A DNA stretch of 64,000 nucleotides from Bradyrhizobium manausense (GTDB lineage Bacteria > Pseudomonadota > Alphaproteobacteria > Rhizobiales > Xanthobacteraceae). A model generated the notes under the pieces. The model worked only from the letters and a program-made list of their open reading frames with translations, searched no databases and was not told where the DNA came from. Below, one piece after another: positions 16,900-25,512 of this stretch. Location: NCBI RefSeq assembly GCF_018131105.1, contig NZ_JAFCJI010000006.1, positions 1-64,000 on the forward strand, read 5' to 3'. The position numbers and the translations under genes are program-made. Position 1 is the first letter of the stretch. Each line of letters opens with the position of its first letter.

Positions 16900-17775
16900 C
16901 TATCCGCCCGCAGCCTTCGGTCGTTTCCCGGCGAGCGCCGCAGCCATCGCCGAGATCAGCGGACGCATGAAATAGGCATCATCCGGGGGCGAGATGTCGA
17001 TACGCAAACCATGCGCGGCGAGTTCGGCCGAGACTGATGGTCCGACCGAGGCGATCAGAGTCCGCTCGAATCCCGCGCGCAGCTTCGCCTCGCTGCCATG
17101 CGCTCGGGCCGCCTCGATCAGCCGGCGGACCTGCCCGAGATTGGTCAGCGCGACGGAATCGATTCGTCCCTCTGCCATGTCGTCGATGGCAGCGACGATG
17201 TTGGCATCCGCTGCCTTGGAGTCATAGGCATAGGGCAGCACGGTATCGACCTCTGCACCTTGCGCGGCCAACGCGCCGGTCAGTGCGCTGTGGTCCTTGT
17301 CCGGATAAAGCTGGAGGCCGAGGCGATGCCCCTTCAAATCGAGCTTGCCCAGCATCTCGATCACGCCATCAGTGGTCGGCTTCTCCGTGGTCTGTTGCGC
17401 CTCGAGCGAGAGTTCGCGCAGCGCCTTGCCGGGCTTCGGGCCGCGGGTGAATTTTCGCGATCTGGCCAGCGCTGCGACCAGAGCCTGGTCGAGCCCGCGT
17501 GCGCGCGCGAGCTTCATGATCCGCCGCAGGCCTTCGCCGGTCATCAGCACGAGGTCGTCGAACGGCTTGTCTATGGCGCGGCGGATCCAGGCTTCGACCG
17601 GAGCGGGGTCCGGCGCATCCACGATGGTGAACATCGGGCATTGCACGACCTCGGCGCCTTGCTCGACCAGGAGCTTCGAGAACTGCGCCTCCTCGCGGGC
17701 CTCCAGGATCAGGATGCGGGTGCCGTTCAAGCGGTCGGCCATGGCGTACTCCCAGTCAAAATCGCAATCGTCCAT
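16900..17775 (-). CDS. hemD: Uroporphyrinogen-III synthase family protein
   Basis: This 291-residue protein has the two-lobed HemD pattern: ILILEAREEAQFSKLLVEQG at the first lobe, VEAWIRRA...DDLVLMTGEGLRRI in the middle, VALTNLGQVRRLIEAARAHG in the second lobe and TLIASVGPSVSAELAAHGL near the end. HemD cyclises hydroxymethylbilane to uroporphyrinogen III for haem, sirohaem and cobalamin. HemD family members are poorly conserved, and this copy is not next to hemC, so it could be a paralogue. Translation may start at the internal Met-Ala-Asp twelve codons in. It is convergent with the redoxin gene. Confidence 0.7.
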   Translation of the reverse strand: MDDCDFDWEYAMADRLNGTRILILEAREEAQFSKLLVEQGAEVVQCPMFTIVDAPDPAPVEAWIRRAIDKPFDDLVLMTGEGLRRIMKLARARGLDQALVAALARSRKFTRGPKPGKALRELSLEAQQTTEKPTTDGVIEMLGKLDLKGHRLGLQLYPDKDHSALTGALAAQGAEVDTVLPYAYDSKAADANIVAAIDDMAEGRIDSVALTNLGQVRRLIEAARAHGSEAKLRAGFERTLIASVGPSVSAELAAHGLRIDISPPDDAYFMRPLISAMAAALAGKRPKAAGG

Positions 17776-17897
17776 TCATCCTGACTCCGTCGTCGGGATT
17801 GGCGCAAGGGTCGCCTCGGTGCTAGAGCAGGGCGCAAATCGCGGGTCGTTTCGCGGGCCTGCCCAAACCTTCATCGAGAGCCATTTCTTCAACAGCC

Positions 17898-18761
17898 ATG
17901 CCCGATCATCAATACGTTCTGACCCTGTCCTGTCCGGATCGTCCCGGCATCGTCTCCGCAGTGTCCACCTTCCTGGCGAACTCCGGACAGAACATTCTCG
18001 ACGCCCAGCAGTTCGACGATGTCGAGACCAGGAAGTTCTTCATGCGCGTGGTGTTCACCGCGGCCGATCTTGCCGTGGAACTGGCGGCGCTCCAGACCGG
18101 CTTTGCCGCGATCGCCGAGCGCTTCGGCATGGCGTGGCAGATGCGCGACCGCGCCGCGCATCGCAAGGTGATGCTGCTGGTGTCGAAGTCCGACCATTGC
18201 CTGGTCGACATCCTCTATCGCTGGCGCACCGGCGAATTGCCGATGACCCTGGCCGCGATCGTCTCCAACCATCCGCGCGAGGTCTATGCCGGGCTCGATT
18301 TCGGCGGCATCCCGTTCCACTATCTGCCTGTCACGAAGGAAACGAAGAGCGAGCAGGAGGCGCAGATCCTCGATCTCGTGGCCAACACCGGCACCGATCT
18401 CGTGGTGCTCGCCCGCTACATGCAGATCCTCTCGGACAACCTCTCGGCCAGCCTGTCCGGCCGCTGCATCAACATCCACCACTCGTTCCTGCCGGGCTTC
18501 AAGGGCGCGAAGCCCTATCACCAGGCCCATGAGCGCGGCGTGAAGCTGATCGGCGCCACCGCCCATTACGTCACGCGCGATCTCGACGAAGGTCCGATCA
18601 TCGATCAGGACGTCGAGCGCATCAGCCATCGCGACACGCCCGAAGATCTCGTCCGCAAGGGCCGCGACATCGAGCGGCGCGTGCTGGCGCGCGCGATCCG
18701 TTATCACCTCGACGACCGCGTGATCCTCAACGGCCGCAAGACCGTGGTGTTCGTGGACTGA
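17898..18761 (+). CDS. purU: Formyltetrahydrofolate deformylase PurU
   Basis: This 287-residue enzyme hydrolyses 10-formyl-THF to formate and THF, balancing one-carbon pools. An N-terminal ACT domain (TLSCPDRPGIVSAVSTFLA) is followed by a formyl-transferase domain with NIHHSFLPGFKGAKPYHQA, containing the catalytic Asn and His, and GPIIDQDVERISHRD near the C-terminus. Length is standard. It is transcribed alone between the HemD-like gene and a small lipoprotein gene of opposite strand. Confidence 0.95.
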   Translation: MPDHQYVLTLSCPDRPGIVSAVSTFLANSGQNILDAQQFDDVETRKFFMRVVFTAADLAVELAALQTGFAAIAERFGMAWQMRDRAAHRKVMLLVSKSDHCLVDILYRWRTGELPMTLAAIVSNHPREVYAGLDFGGIPFHYLPVTKETKSEQEAQILDLVANTGTDLVVLARYMQILSDNLSASLSGRCINIHHSFLPGFKGAKPYHQAHERGVKLIGATAHYVTRDLDEGPIIDQDVERISHRDTPEDLVRKGRDIERRVLARAIRYHLDDRVILNGRKTVVFVD

Positions 18762-18791
18762 GTTGAAGCGGGGGCGAGGGAACGCGTGGTC

Positions 18792-19076
18792 CTACCGCAC
18801 CGCGTCGCTCGAAGTCGACCCGGTCACGCCCTTCTGCGCCTGCTCTTCCTTCTCGCGATCCGCCGCGGGCATCAGCCGCTTGCGCTCGCGCTCCTTCATA
18901 TAGGCATCGTATTGCGGCGTACCCGGCCGCGGCGGCGCGTCCGCCGGCAGTCCGCCGGCCCATTGCGGGACATAGTCGCCCATGCCCGCCGAAAGCTTCT
19001 CATTGACAGTGCCGCATCCAGCCAGCCCCGCGGCGAGCGCGAGCAGGGACACGATGGAGCGGAAACGTCTGGGCAT
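18792..19076 (-). CDS. Small predicted lipoprotein
   Basis: This 94-residue protein has a signal peptide ending in the lipobox LAGC (Cys at about 21), so it should be acylated and membrane-anchored. The rest is polar and rich in Pro, Lys and Glu (YDAYMKERERKRLMPAADREKEE), with no recognised domain. It is convergent with purU. Function unknown. Confidence 0.65.
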   Translation of the reverse strand: MPRRFRSIVSLLALAAGLAGCGTVNEKLSAGMGDYVPQWAGGLPADAPPRPGTPQYDAYMKERERKRLMPAADREKEEQAQKGVTGSTSSDAVR

Positions 19077-19174
19077 CTTCGGATGTACTGCAATCGGGAC
19101 GAGGGGGCCGAACGCCGGTCGACCGGCGCTGCGGAACGGTAGCCTTCAACAAGGTAAAATTGGCTTATTCGAGG

Positions 19175-19192
19175 TAGGTACAAAAATACCTA
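19175..19192. promoter_or_regulatory. 18-bp inverted repeat, possible operator
   Basis: TAGGTA and TACCTA flank a six-base A-rich centre, in AT-rich sequence ~100 bases upstream of the lipoprotein start. A regulator-binding site is possible. No promoter boxes are clear. Confidence 0.35.
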
Positions 19193-19329
19193 ATATCAGG
19201 GATTTGCCTCGTCGTTGATCTCTGAATTCTGCAGATGAATGACGAAATCTCCGTCCCTGCGTGCGGGCGCATTCCTGGACTGTCGTGATCGCGCGACAAT
19301 CTGGCTTCCACCGCAGCTGGGCTTTTTCG

Positions 19330-19369
19330 TTGACAGGTCCATTTTATTTGTACAATCGTACAAATGGAC
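19330..19369 (+). promoter_or_regulatory. Promoter overlapped by a palindromic operator, upstream of second Liv operon
   Basis: TTGACA at 19330-19335 and TACAAT at 19351-19356 form a sigma-70-like pair with a short 15-base spacer. The -10 box lies inside the perfect palindrome ATTTGTAC-AATC-GTACAAAT (19346-19365), and GTCCAT (19337-19342) is repeated inverted as ATGGAC (19364-19369). The geometry is that of a TetR- or GntR-type repressor site. The regulator gene is not in this window. Confidence 0.6.
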
Positions 19370-19602
19370 GTGGCCAGGATCGAGGTGCTCGGGTTACCCC
19401 CGCGTAACCACGATGTCGCTTCCCGCCGTCGACAATCGGAACGTGCGGCTTGCGCCGAATGGTCGCCAAACGTCCGATTGACAATGAGGGCGCGAAAGAC
19501 GCCATGTGACGCGCGACTTCGCTCGCGTAGATTAAGGTGAAGCAAGGACCGGGCACTCGGTCCGGCGCACGAGAATTAAGGAATGAAGGGGAGGGACACC
19601 TG

Positions 19603-20781
19603 ATGTTCGAACGCAAACAGATTTCTCGGACGGCCGTTCTTGCCGCCATCGCGGGCCTTGCCGGCCTCGCACCGGCCAAGGCGGAAGACACCGTCAAGAT
19701 CGGCATGATCCTGCCGATGACCGGCGGCCAGGCCTCGACCGGCAAGCAGATCGAGAACGCGATCAAGCTCTACATGCAGCAGAAGGGCGACACCGTCGCC
19801 GGCAAGAAGATCGAGATCATCGTCAAGGACGATGCTGCGATCCCGGACAAGACCAAGACCGCCGCGCAGGAGCTGATCGTCAACGACAAGGTCAGTTTCA
19901 TCGGCGGCTTCGGCGTGACGCCGGCCGCGCTCGCCGCTGCCCCGCTCGCGACCCAGGCCAAGATCCCGGAAGTCGTGATGGCGGCCGGCACCTCGATCAT
20001 CACCGAGCGCTCGCCCTATATCGTGCGCACCAGCTTCACGCTCGCGCAGTCCTCGACCATCATTGGCGACTGGGCGGCGAAGAACGGCATCAAGAAGGTG
20101 GCAACGCTGACCTCGGACTACGCGCCGGGCAATGATGCGCTCAACTTCTTCAAGGAGCATTTCACCGCCGGCGGCGGCCAGGTGGTCGAAGAGGTCAAGA
20201 CGCCGCTCGCCAACCCCGACTTCGCGCCGTTCCTTCAGCGCATGAAGGATGCCAAGCCCGACGCGATCTTCGTGTTCGTGCCGGCGGGCCAGGGCGGCAA
20301 CTTCATGAAGCAATATGCCGAGCGCGGCCTCGACAAGGCCGGCATCAAGGTGATCGGACCGGGCGACGTCACCGACGACGACCTGCTCAACAATATGGGC
20401 GACGCCGTGCTCGGGACCGTGACCGCGCACATCTATTCGGCGGCGCATCCCTCGCAGATGAACAAGGACTTCGTCGCCGCCTACAAAAAGGCGTTCGGCA
20501 CGCGTCCCGGCTTCATGGCGGTGAGCGGCTATGACGGCATCCACCTGATCTACGAGGCGCTGAAGAAGACCAACGGTGACACCGACGGCACCAAGCTGGT
20601 CGAAGCCATGAAGGGTCAGAAGTGGGAGAGTCCGCGCGGCCCGATCTCGATCGATCCGGAAACGCGCGACATCATCCAGAACGTCTACATCCGCAAGGTC
20701 GAGAAGGTCGACGGCGAACTGTACAATGTCGAATTCCAGACTTTCGAAGGCGTCAAGGATCTCGGCAAGACCAAGAAGTGA
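19603..20781 (+). CDS. Periplasmic substrate-binding protein of second Liv-type ABC transporter
   Basis: This 392-residue receptor starts at the ATG at 19603 after an AGGGGAGGGA ribosome site. An N-terminal signal (RTAVLAAIAGLAGLAPAKA) is followed by EDTVKIGMILPMTGGQASTG, the standard opening of LivK-like type I binding proteins. It is the first gene of a rightward operon of livH, livM, livG, livF and a MetE-like gene. It differs clearly from the first receptor in this window, so the ligands probably differ. Confidence 0.92.
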   Translation: MFERKQISRTAVLAAIAGLAGLAPAKAEDTVKIGMILPMTGGQASTGKQIENAIKLYMQQKGDTVAGKKIEIIVKDDAAIPDKTKTAAQELIVNDKVSFIGGFGVTPAALAAAPLATQAKIPEVVMAAGTSIITERSPYIVRTSFTLAQSSTIIGDWAAKNGIKKVATLTSDYAPGNDALNFFKEHFTAGGGQVVEEVKTPLANPDFAPFLQRMKDAKPDAIFVFVPAGQGGNFMKQYAERGLDKAGIKVIGPGDVTDDDLLNNMGDAVLGTVTAHIYSAAHPSQMNKDFVAAYKKAFGTRPGFMAVSGYDGIHLIYEALKKTNGDTDGTKLVEAMKGQKWESPRGPISIDPETRDIIQNVYIRKVEKVDGELYNVEFQTFEGVKDLGKTKK

Positions 20782-20797
20782 CGCGCGAAAGCGCGTC

Positions 20798-20952
20798 ATC
20801 CCGGGGCGCGCATTGGCGCGAACCCGGGATCTCGCCAACCGCTCCAACGTCATGCCCGGGCTTGACCCGGGCATCCACGTGAGAGCCCAGACAAGAACGT
20901 GGATGGCCGGGATGTATGTTCGAAGACGCACTTCGTGCTTGCGCCCGGCCAT
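20798..20952. repeat. Intergenic palindromic mosaic element between binding protein and livH
   Basis: Three hairpins are nested or in series: ATCCCGGG/CCCGGGAT (20798-20805, 20823-20830), ATGCCCGGG/CCCGGGCAT with loop CTTGA (20852-20874), and ATGGCCGGG/CCCGGCCAT (20903-20911, 20944-20952). The CCCGGGC-TTGA-CCCGGGCATCCA core resembles widespread Rhizobiales intergenic repeats. Position suggests differential mRNA stability between the receptor and permease genes. Confidence 0.75.
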
Positions 20953-20975
20953 GACACCCAACCCAAGCTGAGACG

Positions 20976-21845
20976 ATGACCTCAATCCTCACCAATCTGT
21001 TCGATGGCGTTGCCTACGGCATGTTGCTGTTCGTGCTCGCCTGCGGGCTCGCGGTCACGCTTGGCCTGATGAACTTCGTCAACCTCGCCCACGGCGCTTT
21101 CGCCATGGCAGGCGGCTATGTCTGCATGCTGCTGGTGAACCAGCACGGCTGGCCGTTCTTCGCTGCGCTGCCGCTCGCCTTCGTCTCGGCGGCCGCGATC
21201 GGCATTGTGCTCGAGCGCACGCTCTATCGTCATCTCTATGCGCGCAGCCATCTCGATCAGGTGCTGTTCACCATCGGCCTGACCTTCATGTCGGTCGCGG
21301 CCGTCGATTACGTCCAGGGCTCCTCGCGCGTCTTCATCAACCTGCCGGCCGCGCTCGAGGGCCAGTTCGACGTGTTCGGCGTCGGCATCGGCCGTTACCG
21401 GCTGATGATCATCGTGATCTGCGGCCTGCTCACCATCGGTCTCCAGATGGTGCTGGCCAAGACCCGTTTCGGCAGCCGCCTGCGCGCCGCGGTCGACGAC
21501 CCGCGTGCCGCCAGCGGCCTCGGCATCAACGTGCCGCAGGTGTTCGCCTTCACCTTTGCTTTTGGATGCGGGCTCGCCGGTCTCGGCGGCGCGCTGAGCG
21601 CCGAGATCCTCGGTCTTGATCCCTATTTCCCGCTGAAGTTCATGATCTACTTCCTGATCGTGGTGACGGTCGGCGGCTCGTCCTCGATCACCGGACCATT
21701 CCTGGCCTCGCTTCTGCTCGGCATCGGCGACGTCGCCGGCAAATATTACGTGCCGAAGATGGGACCCTTCGTGATCTATACCATGATGATCGTGATCCTG
21801 ATCTGGCGCCCGAACGGCCTGTTCGGCCGCACGGCCGCGCGTTGA
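20976..21845 (+). CDS. livH: Liv-type ABC transporter permease LivH
   Basis: This 289-residue inner-membrane protein with multiple helices carries the LivH marks FDGVAYGMLLFVLACGLAVT at the N-terminus, NFVNLAHGAFAMAGGY near 32 and a GGSSSITGPFLASLLLG loop near 230. It pairs with LivM, whose reading frame starts overlapping this stop codon. It is the second gene of its operon, separated from the receptor gene by the palindromic element. Confidence 0.93.
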   Translation: MTSILTNLFDGVAYGMLLFVLACGLAVTLGLMNFVNLAHGAFAMAGGYVCMLLVNQHGWPFFAALPLAFVSAAAIGIVLERTLYRHLYARSHLDQVLFTIGLTFMSVAAVDYVQGSSRVFINLPAALEGQFDVFGVGIGRYRLMIIVICGLLTIGLQMVLAKTRFGSRLRAAVDDPRAASGLGINVPQVFAFTFAFGCGLAGLGGALSAEILGLDPYFPLKFMIYFLIVVTVGGSSSITGPFLASLLLGIGDVAGKYYVPKMGPFVIYTMMIVILIWRPNGLFGRTAAR

Positions 21846-21853
21846 GCTTGTCG

Positions 21854-22882
21854 ATGAGCGCTTCTTCCGACGTCGGTTATCACGCCCAGCGGCAGGCGCG
21901 CTGGCACTATGGCGAGGCCGCCTTCTGGCTCGTCGTGCTCGCCTGCGGCTTTCTGTTTCCCACGCGTTATCTGATCATGACCGACATCCTGCGGCTGGCG
22001 CTGTTTGCGATGTCGCTCGATCTCATCCTCGGCTATGCCGGCATCGTCTCGCTCGGTCACGCTGCCTTCTTCGGCGTCGGCGCCTATGCCGCGGGATTGC
22101 TGGCGCTGCATGGCATCGTCAACGAGCCGGTGCTGGCGTTGATCGCGGCGGGCCTCGCAGCGATGGTGCTGGGCTTTGCCACCAGCTTCCTGGTGATCCG
22201 CGGCGTCGACCTGACCCGGCTGATGGTGACGCTCGGCATCGCGCTGCTGCTGGAGGCGCTCGCCGAACGGTTTTCCAACATCACCGGCGGCACCGACGGC
22301 CTGCAGGGCATCGAGATGCAGCCGATTCTCGGCCAAGTCCCGTTCGACATGTTCGGCAAGGCCGGCTTCTTCTATTCGCTGGTCGTGCTGTTCGTGCTGT
22401 TCCTGCTCGCCCGCCGCATCGTGCATTCGCCGTTCGGCCTGTCGCTGCGCGCGATCAGGAACAATCCGCTGCGTGCGGCCGCCATCGGCATTCCCGTCAA
22501 CCGCCGCCTGATCGCGATCTACTCGCTCGCGGCGTTCTATGCCGGCATCGCGGGCGCGCTGTTTACCCAGACCACTGCGATTGCCTCGCTCGACGTGTTC
22601 GCCTTCGACCGCTCCGCCGATTTGATGCTGGTGCTCGTCATCGGCGGCACCGGTTATCTCTATGGCGGCCTGATCGGTGCCGTGATCTTCCGCATGCTCC
22701 AGGAAGTGTTTTCCACCATCACCCCGCAATACTGGCAGTTCTGGATCGGCCTCGTGCTGGTCGTGATCGTGCTGGTCGGTCGCCAGCGCCTGCACTACGG
22801 CGTGCTGTTCCTGCCCAACCTCGTGATCAGGCGGATCGCCGGACGCAAGGCCGTCGTCGCCGTGCCGGAGAGCGAGGCATGA
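21854..22882 (+). CDS. livM: Liv-type ABC transporter permease LivM
   Basis: This 342-residue permease from the ATG at 21854 has the family motif SLDLILGYAGIVSLGHAAFF near 58 and the coupling loop GGTGYLYGGLIGAVIF near 270. A TTG at 21842 overlapping the livH stop could add four residues, with translational coupling. Its stop overlaps the livG start as ATGA. Confidence 0.92.
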   Translation: MSASSDVGYHAQRQARWHYGEAAFWLVVLACGFLFPTRYLIMTDILRLALFAMSLDLILGYAGIVSLGHAAFFGVGAYAAGLLALHGIVNEPVLALIAAGLAAMVLGFATSFLVIRGVDLTRLMVTLGIALLLEALAERFSNITGGTDGLQGIEMQPILGQVPFDMFGKAGFFYSLVVLFVLFLLARRIVHSPFGLSLRAIRNNPLRAAAIGIPVNRRLIAIYSLAAFYAGIAGALFTQTTAIASLDVFAFDRSADLMLVLVIGGTGYLYGGLIGAVIFRMLQEVFSTITPQYWQFWIGLVLVVIVLVGRQRLHYGVLFLPNLVIRRIAGRKAVVAVPESEA

Positions 22883-23634
22883 CCATCGCGCTCGAAACCC
22901 AGAGCCTCGAAAAGACTTTTGGCGGCCTGCGTGTCACCCGCGATTTGTCGCTCAAGATCGAGCAGGGCGCCCGCCATGCGCTGATCGGTCCGAACGGCGC
23001 CGGCAAGACCACGGTGATCAACCAGCTCACCGGCGTGCTCAAGCCGAACTCCGGCCGCATCCTGCTCGAAGGCCAGGACATCACCGATCTGCCCGTGCAC
23101 AAGCGCGTGCTGCGCGGTCTCTCCCGCACGTTCCAGATCAACCAGCTTTATCCCGAGCTGACCCCGCTGGAGACCATCGGCCTCGCCGTCTCCGAACGCC
23201 TCGGCCATGGCGGCGACTGGTGGCGGCGGATGGGCACGCGCAGCGATGTCAATGACGAGATCGCCGATCTCCTGACGCGCTTCCACCTGCTCGACGTCAT
23301 GAACGAACAGACCGTGACGCTGCCCTACGGCAAGCAACGGCTGCTCGAGATCGCGGTCGCCATTGCCGGCAAACCGCGCGTGCTGCTGCTCGACGAGCCG
23401 GCCGCGGGCGTCCCCGAGAGCGAACGCCACGATATTCTGGCGGTGGTCGGCGCGCTGCCGCGCGACGTCACCGTGCTCCTGATTGAGCACGACATGGATC
23501 TGGTCTTCTCCTTTGCCGATCGCATCTCGGTGCTAGTCTCGGGCGCACTGCTGACCGAAGGTCCGCCCGATCAGGTTGCGCGCGATCCGCAGGTGAAGGC
23601 CGTCTATCTGGGCGAGGAGGCGGTCAATGTCTGA
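22879..23634 (+). CDS. livG: Liv-type ABC transporter ATPase LivG
   Basis: This 251-residue ATPase has Walker A GPNGAGKTT near 37, Walker B VLLLDEPAAGVP near 168 and H-loop IEHDMD near 197. The signature region reads LPYGKQRLLEIAVAIA, the relaxed form normal in LivG. It overlaps both neighbours by a few bases and so is tightly coupled in the operon. Confidence 0.93.
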   Translation: MTIALETQSLEKTFGGLRVTRDLSLKIEQGARHALIGPNGAGKTTVINQLTGVLKPNSGRILLEGQDITDLPVHKRVLRGLSRTFQINQLYPELTPLETIGLAVSERLGHGGDWWRRMGTRSDVNDEIADLLTRFHLLDVMNEQTVTLPYGKQRLLEIAVAIAGKPRVLLLDEPAAGVPESERHDILAVVGALPRDVTVLLIEHDMDLVFSFADRISVLVSGALLTEGPPDQVARDPQVKAVYLGEEAVNV

Positions 23635-24343
23635 CCTGCTCGCTATCGAGTCCCTGCGCGCCGGCTATGGCGAGGCGGTGGTGCTGCCCAACATGTCGCT
23701 GCGCCTTGCCGAGGGGCAGGTGCTGGCATTGCTCGGGCGCAACGGCACCGGCAAGACCACGCTGATCAACTCCATCGTCGGCGTCACCCGTCGCTTCTCA
23801 GGCACGGTCGGGCTTGCCGGCACCGACGTCACGACCCTGCGGCCGGACCAGCGGGCACGCGCCGGCATCGGCTGGGTCCCGCAGGAGCGCAACATCTTTC
23901 GTTCGCTCACGGTGGAAGAGAACATGACGGCGGTGGCGCAGCCCGGCCCCTGGACCGTCGAGAAGGTCTACGAGATGTTCCCGCGGCTGAAGGAACGCCG
24001 CAGCAATTTCGGCAACCAACTCTCCGGCGGCGAGCAGCAGATGCTGGCGATCGGCCGCGCGCTGACCCTCAACCCAAAGGTCCTGCTGCTGGACGAGCCG
24101 ACCGAAGGCCTGGCCCCGATCATCGTCGAGGAGCTGCTCAAGGCGATCGGGGCCATTACCCGGGCCGGCGGCATCTGCTCGATCATCGTCGAGCAGAATG
24201 CCCAAAAGATTCTGGGGCTTGCCGACCGCGTTGTGATATTGGAGCGCGGAACGATCGTCCACGACGCGCCGAGCGCCGCGCTGAAGGCCGACCCGTCGGT
24301 CCTGGAGCGCCACCTTGGTGTTGCAGGGGCGGCGGCCCACTAG
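23627..24343 (+). CDS. livF: Liv-type ABC transporter ATPase LivF
   Basis: This 238-residue ATPase has Walker A GRNGTGKTT near 36, signature QLSGGEQQ near 127 and Walker B VLLLDEPTEGLAP near 148. It lacks the long basic tail of the livF at 2639-3478 and ends at the usual place. It overlaps livG by eight bases. The MetE-like gene begins 23 bases downstream. Confidence 0.93.
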   Translation: MSDLLAIESLRAGYGEAVVLPNMSLRLAEGQVLALLGRNGTGKTTLINSIVGVTRRFSGTVGLAGTDVTTLRPDQRARAGIGWVPQERNIFRSLTVEENMTAVAQPGPWTVEKVYEMFPRLKERRSNFGNQLSGGEQQMLAIGRALTLNPKVLLLDEPTEGLAPIIVEELLKAIGAITRAGGICSIIVEQNAQKILGLADRVVILERGTIVHDAPSAALKADPSVLERHLGVAGAAAH

Positions 24344-24366
24344 GAAATATCTCGGGAGTTTAAGAA

Positions 24367-25485
24367 ATGCAGCGAACCAAAGCCCCCTTCCGCGCCGACG
24401 AGGTCGGCAGCCTTCTGCGCCCCGCCAAGATCAAGGACGCCCGCGCGAAGCTCGAGAAGGGCGAGATCTCGGCCGACGATCTGCGCAAGATCGAGGACAT
24501 GGAGATCGAGAAGGTCGTGCACAAGCAGGCTTCGGTCGGCCTGAAGCTCGCGACCGACGGTGAGTTCCGCCGCTCCTGGTGGCATTTCGACTTCCTGGCC
24601 AAGCTCACCGGCTGCGAGCTGTTTCATCCCGATTCCGGTATCCAGTTCGCGGGCGTGCAGACCCGTCACGAGGCGGTGCGCGTGATCGGCAAGCTCGACT
24701 TCCCCGACAACCACCCGATGCTGGATCACTTCCGCTTCCTCAAGAAGAACGCAGACCAGGCGCACGTCACCGCCAAGATGACGATCCCGTCGCCGGCCGT
24801 GCTGCACTTCCGCGGCGGTCGCAAGTCGATCTCCAAGGACGTCTATCCCGATCTCGACGCGTTCTACGAGGATCTCGGCAAGACCTACCGCAAGGCCGTC
24901 AAGGCGTTCTACGACGCCGGCTGCCGCTATCTCCAGTTCGACGACACCGTGTGGGCCTATCTCTGCTCGCCGGACGAATTGCAGAAGGCGCGCGAGCGCG
25001 GCGATAATCCGGAAGGCCTGCAGCAGATCTACGCGCGCGTCATCAACTACGCGCTGGCTGAGAAACCGGCCGACATGATCGTGACCACGCATGTCTGCCG
25101 CGGCAATTTCCGTTCGACCTGGATCTCCTCGGGTGGCTACGAGCCGGTGGCCGAGACCATGCTCGCCGGTACCAATTACGACGGCTATTTCCTCGAATAC
25201 GACAGCGACCGTGCCGGCGGCTTCGAGCCGCTGCGCTTCCTGCCCAAGGGCAACAAGGTCGTCGTGGTCGGCGTCATCACCTCGAAGTTCGGCGAGCTCG
25301 AGAAGAAGGACGACATCAAGCGCCGCCTGGAGGAAGCCGCCAAGTTCGCGCCGCTGGAGCAGCTCGCGCTGTCGCCGCAGTGCGGCTTTGCTTCGACGGA
25401 AGAGGGCAATATCCTTTCCGAAGAAGAGCAGTGGGCCAAGCTGAGCCTCGCAGTCGAGATCGCCAACGAAGTCTGGGGCAAATAA
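24367..25485 (+). CDS. MetE-like (cobalamin-independent methionine synthase family II) zinc methyl/alkyl transferase
   Basis: This 372-residue protein covers only the C-terminal catalytic barrel of MetE; the N-terminal domain of true MetE (about 750 residues in total) is missing. The zinc ligands appear intact: HVC in VTTHVCRGNF near 240, Glu in FLEYDSDRAGGFE near 275, and Cys in LSPQCGFAS near 340. Such short homologues include epoxyalkane:CoM transferases and uncharacterised thiol-alkylation enzymes. It lies 23 bases after livF in the same operon, so it probably acts on the imported compound, e.g. removing or adding a methyl or alkyl group. The reaction is inferred; methionine synthesis itself is doubtful. 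Confidence 0.85.
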   Translation: MQRTKAPFRADEVGSLLRPAKIKDARAKLEKGEISADDLRKIEDMEIEKVVHKQASVGLKLATDGEFRRSWWHFDFLAKLTGCELFHPDSGIQFAGVQTRHEAVRVIGKLDFPDNHPMLDHFRFLKKNADQAHVTAKMTIPSPAVLHFRGGRKSISKDVYPDLDAFYEDLGKTYRKAVKAFYDAGCRYLQFDDTVWAYLCSPDELQKARERGDNPEGLQQIYARVINYALAEKPADMIVTTHVCRGNFRSTWISSGGYEPVAETMLAGTNYDGYFLEYDSDRAGGFEPLRFLPKGNKVVVVGVITSKFGELEKKDDIKRRLEEAAKFAPLEQLALSPQCGFASTEEGNILSEEEQWAKLSLAVEIANEVWGK

Positions 25486-25512
25486 GCCCTTAGCATCTCA
25501 GGGGGAGGAGAC

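Larger units (their letters stand above)
19077..19602. other. 526-bp intergenic region with two palindromic sites
   Basis: No convincing coding frame is present and the region is less GC-rich than its surroundings. It holds the inverted repeat TAGGTA-CAAAAA-TACCTA at 19175-19192 and the promoter/operator at 19330-19369. The ~230-base stretch between that site and the binding-protein start would be a long leader if transcription begins there. Confidence 0.6.

Noticed and set aside
19478..19510. A second TTGACA before the binding-protein gene at 19603
   Set aside because: No acceptable -10 box lies 16-18 bases downstream.
19165..19545. A 126-codon minus-strand frame in the large gap before the second Liv operon
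   Set aside because: It has no ribosome site, no recognisable motif, and runs across the promoter and operator.
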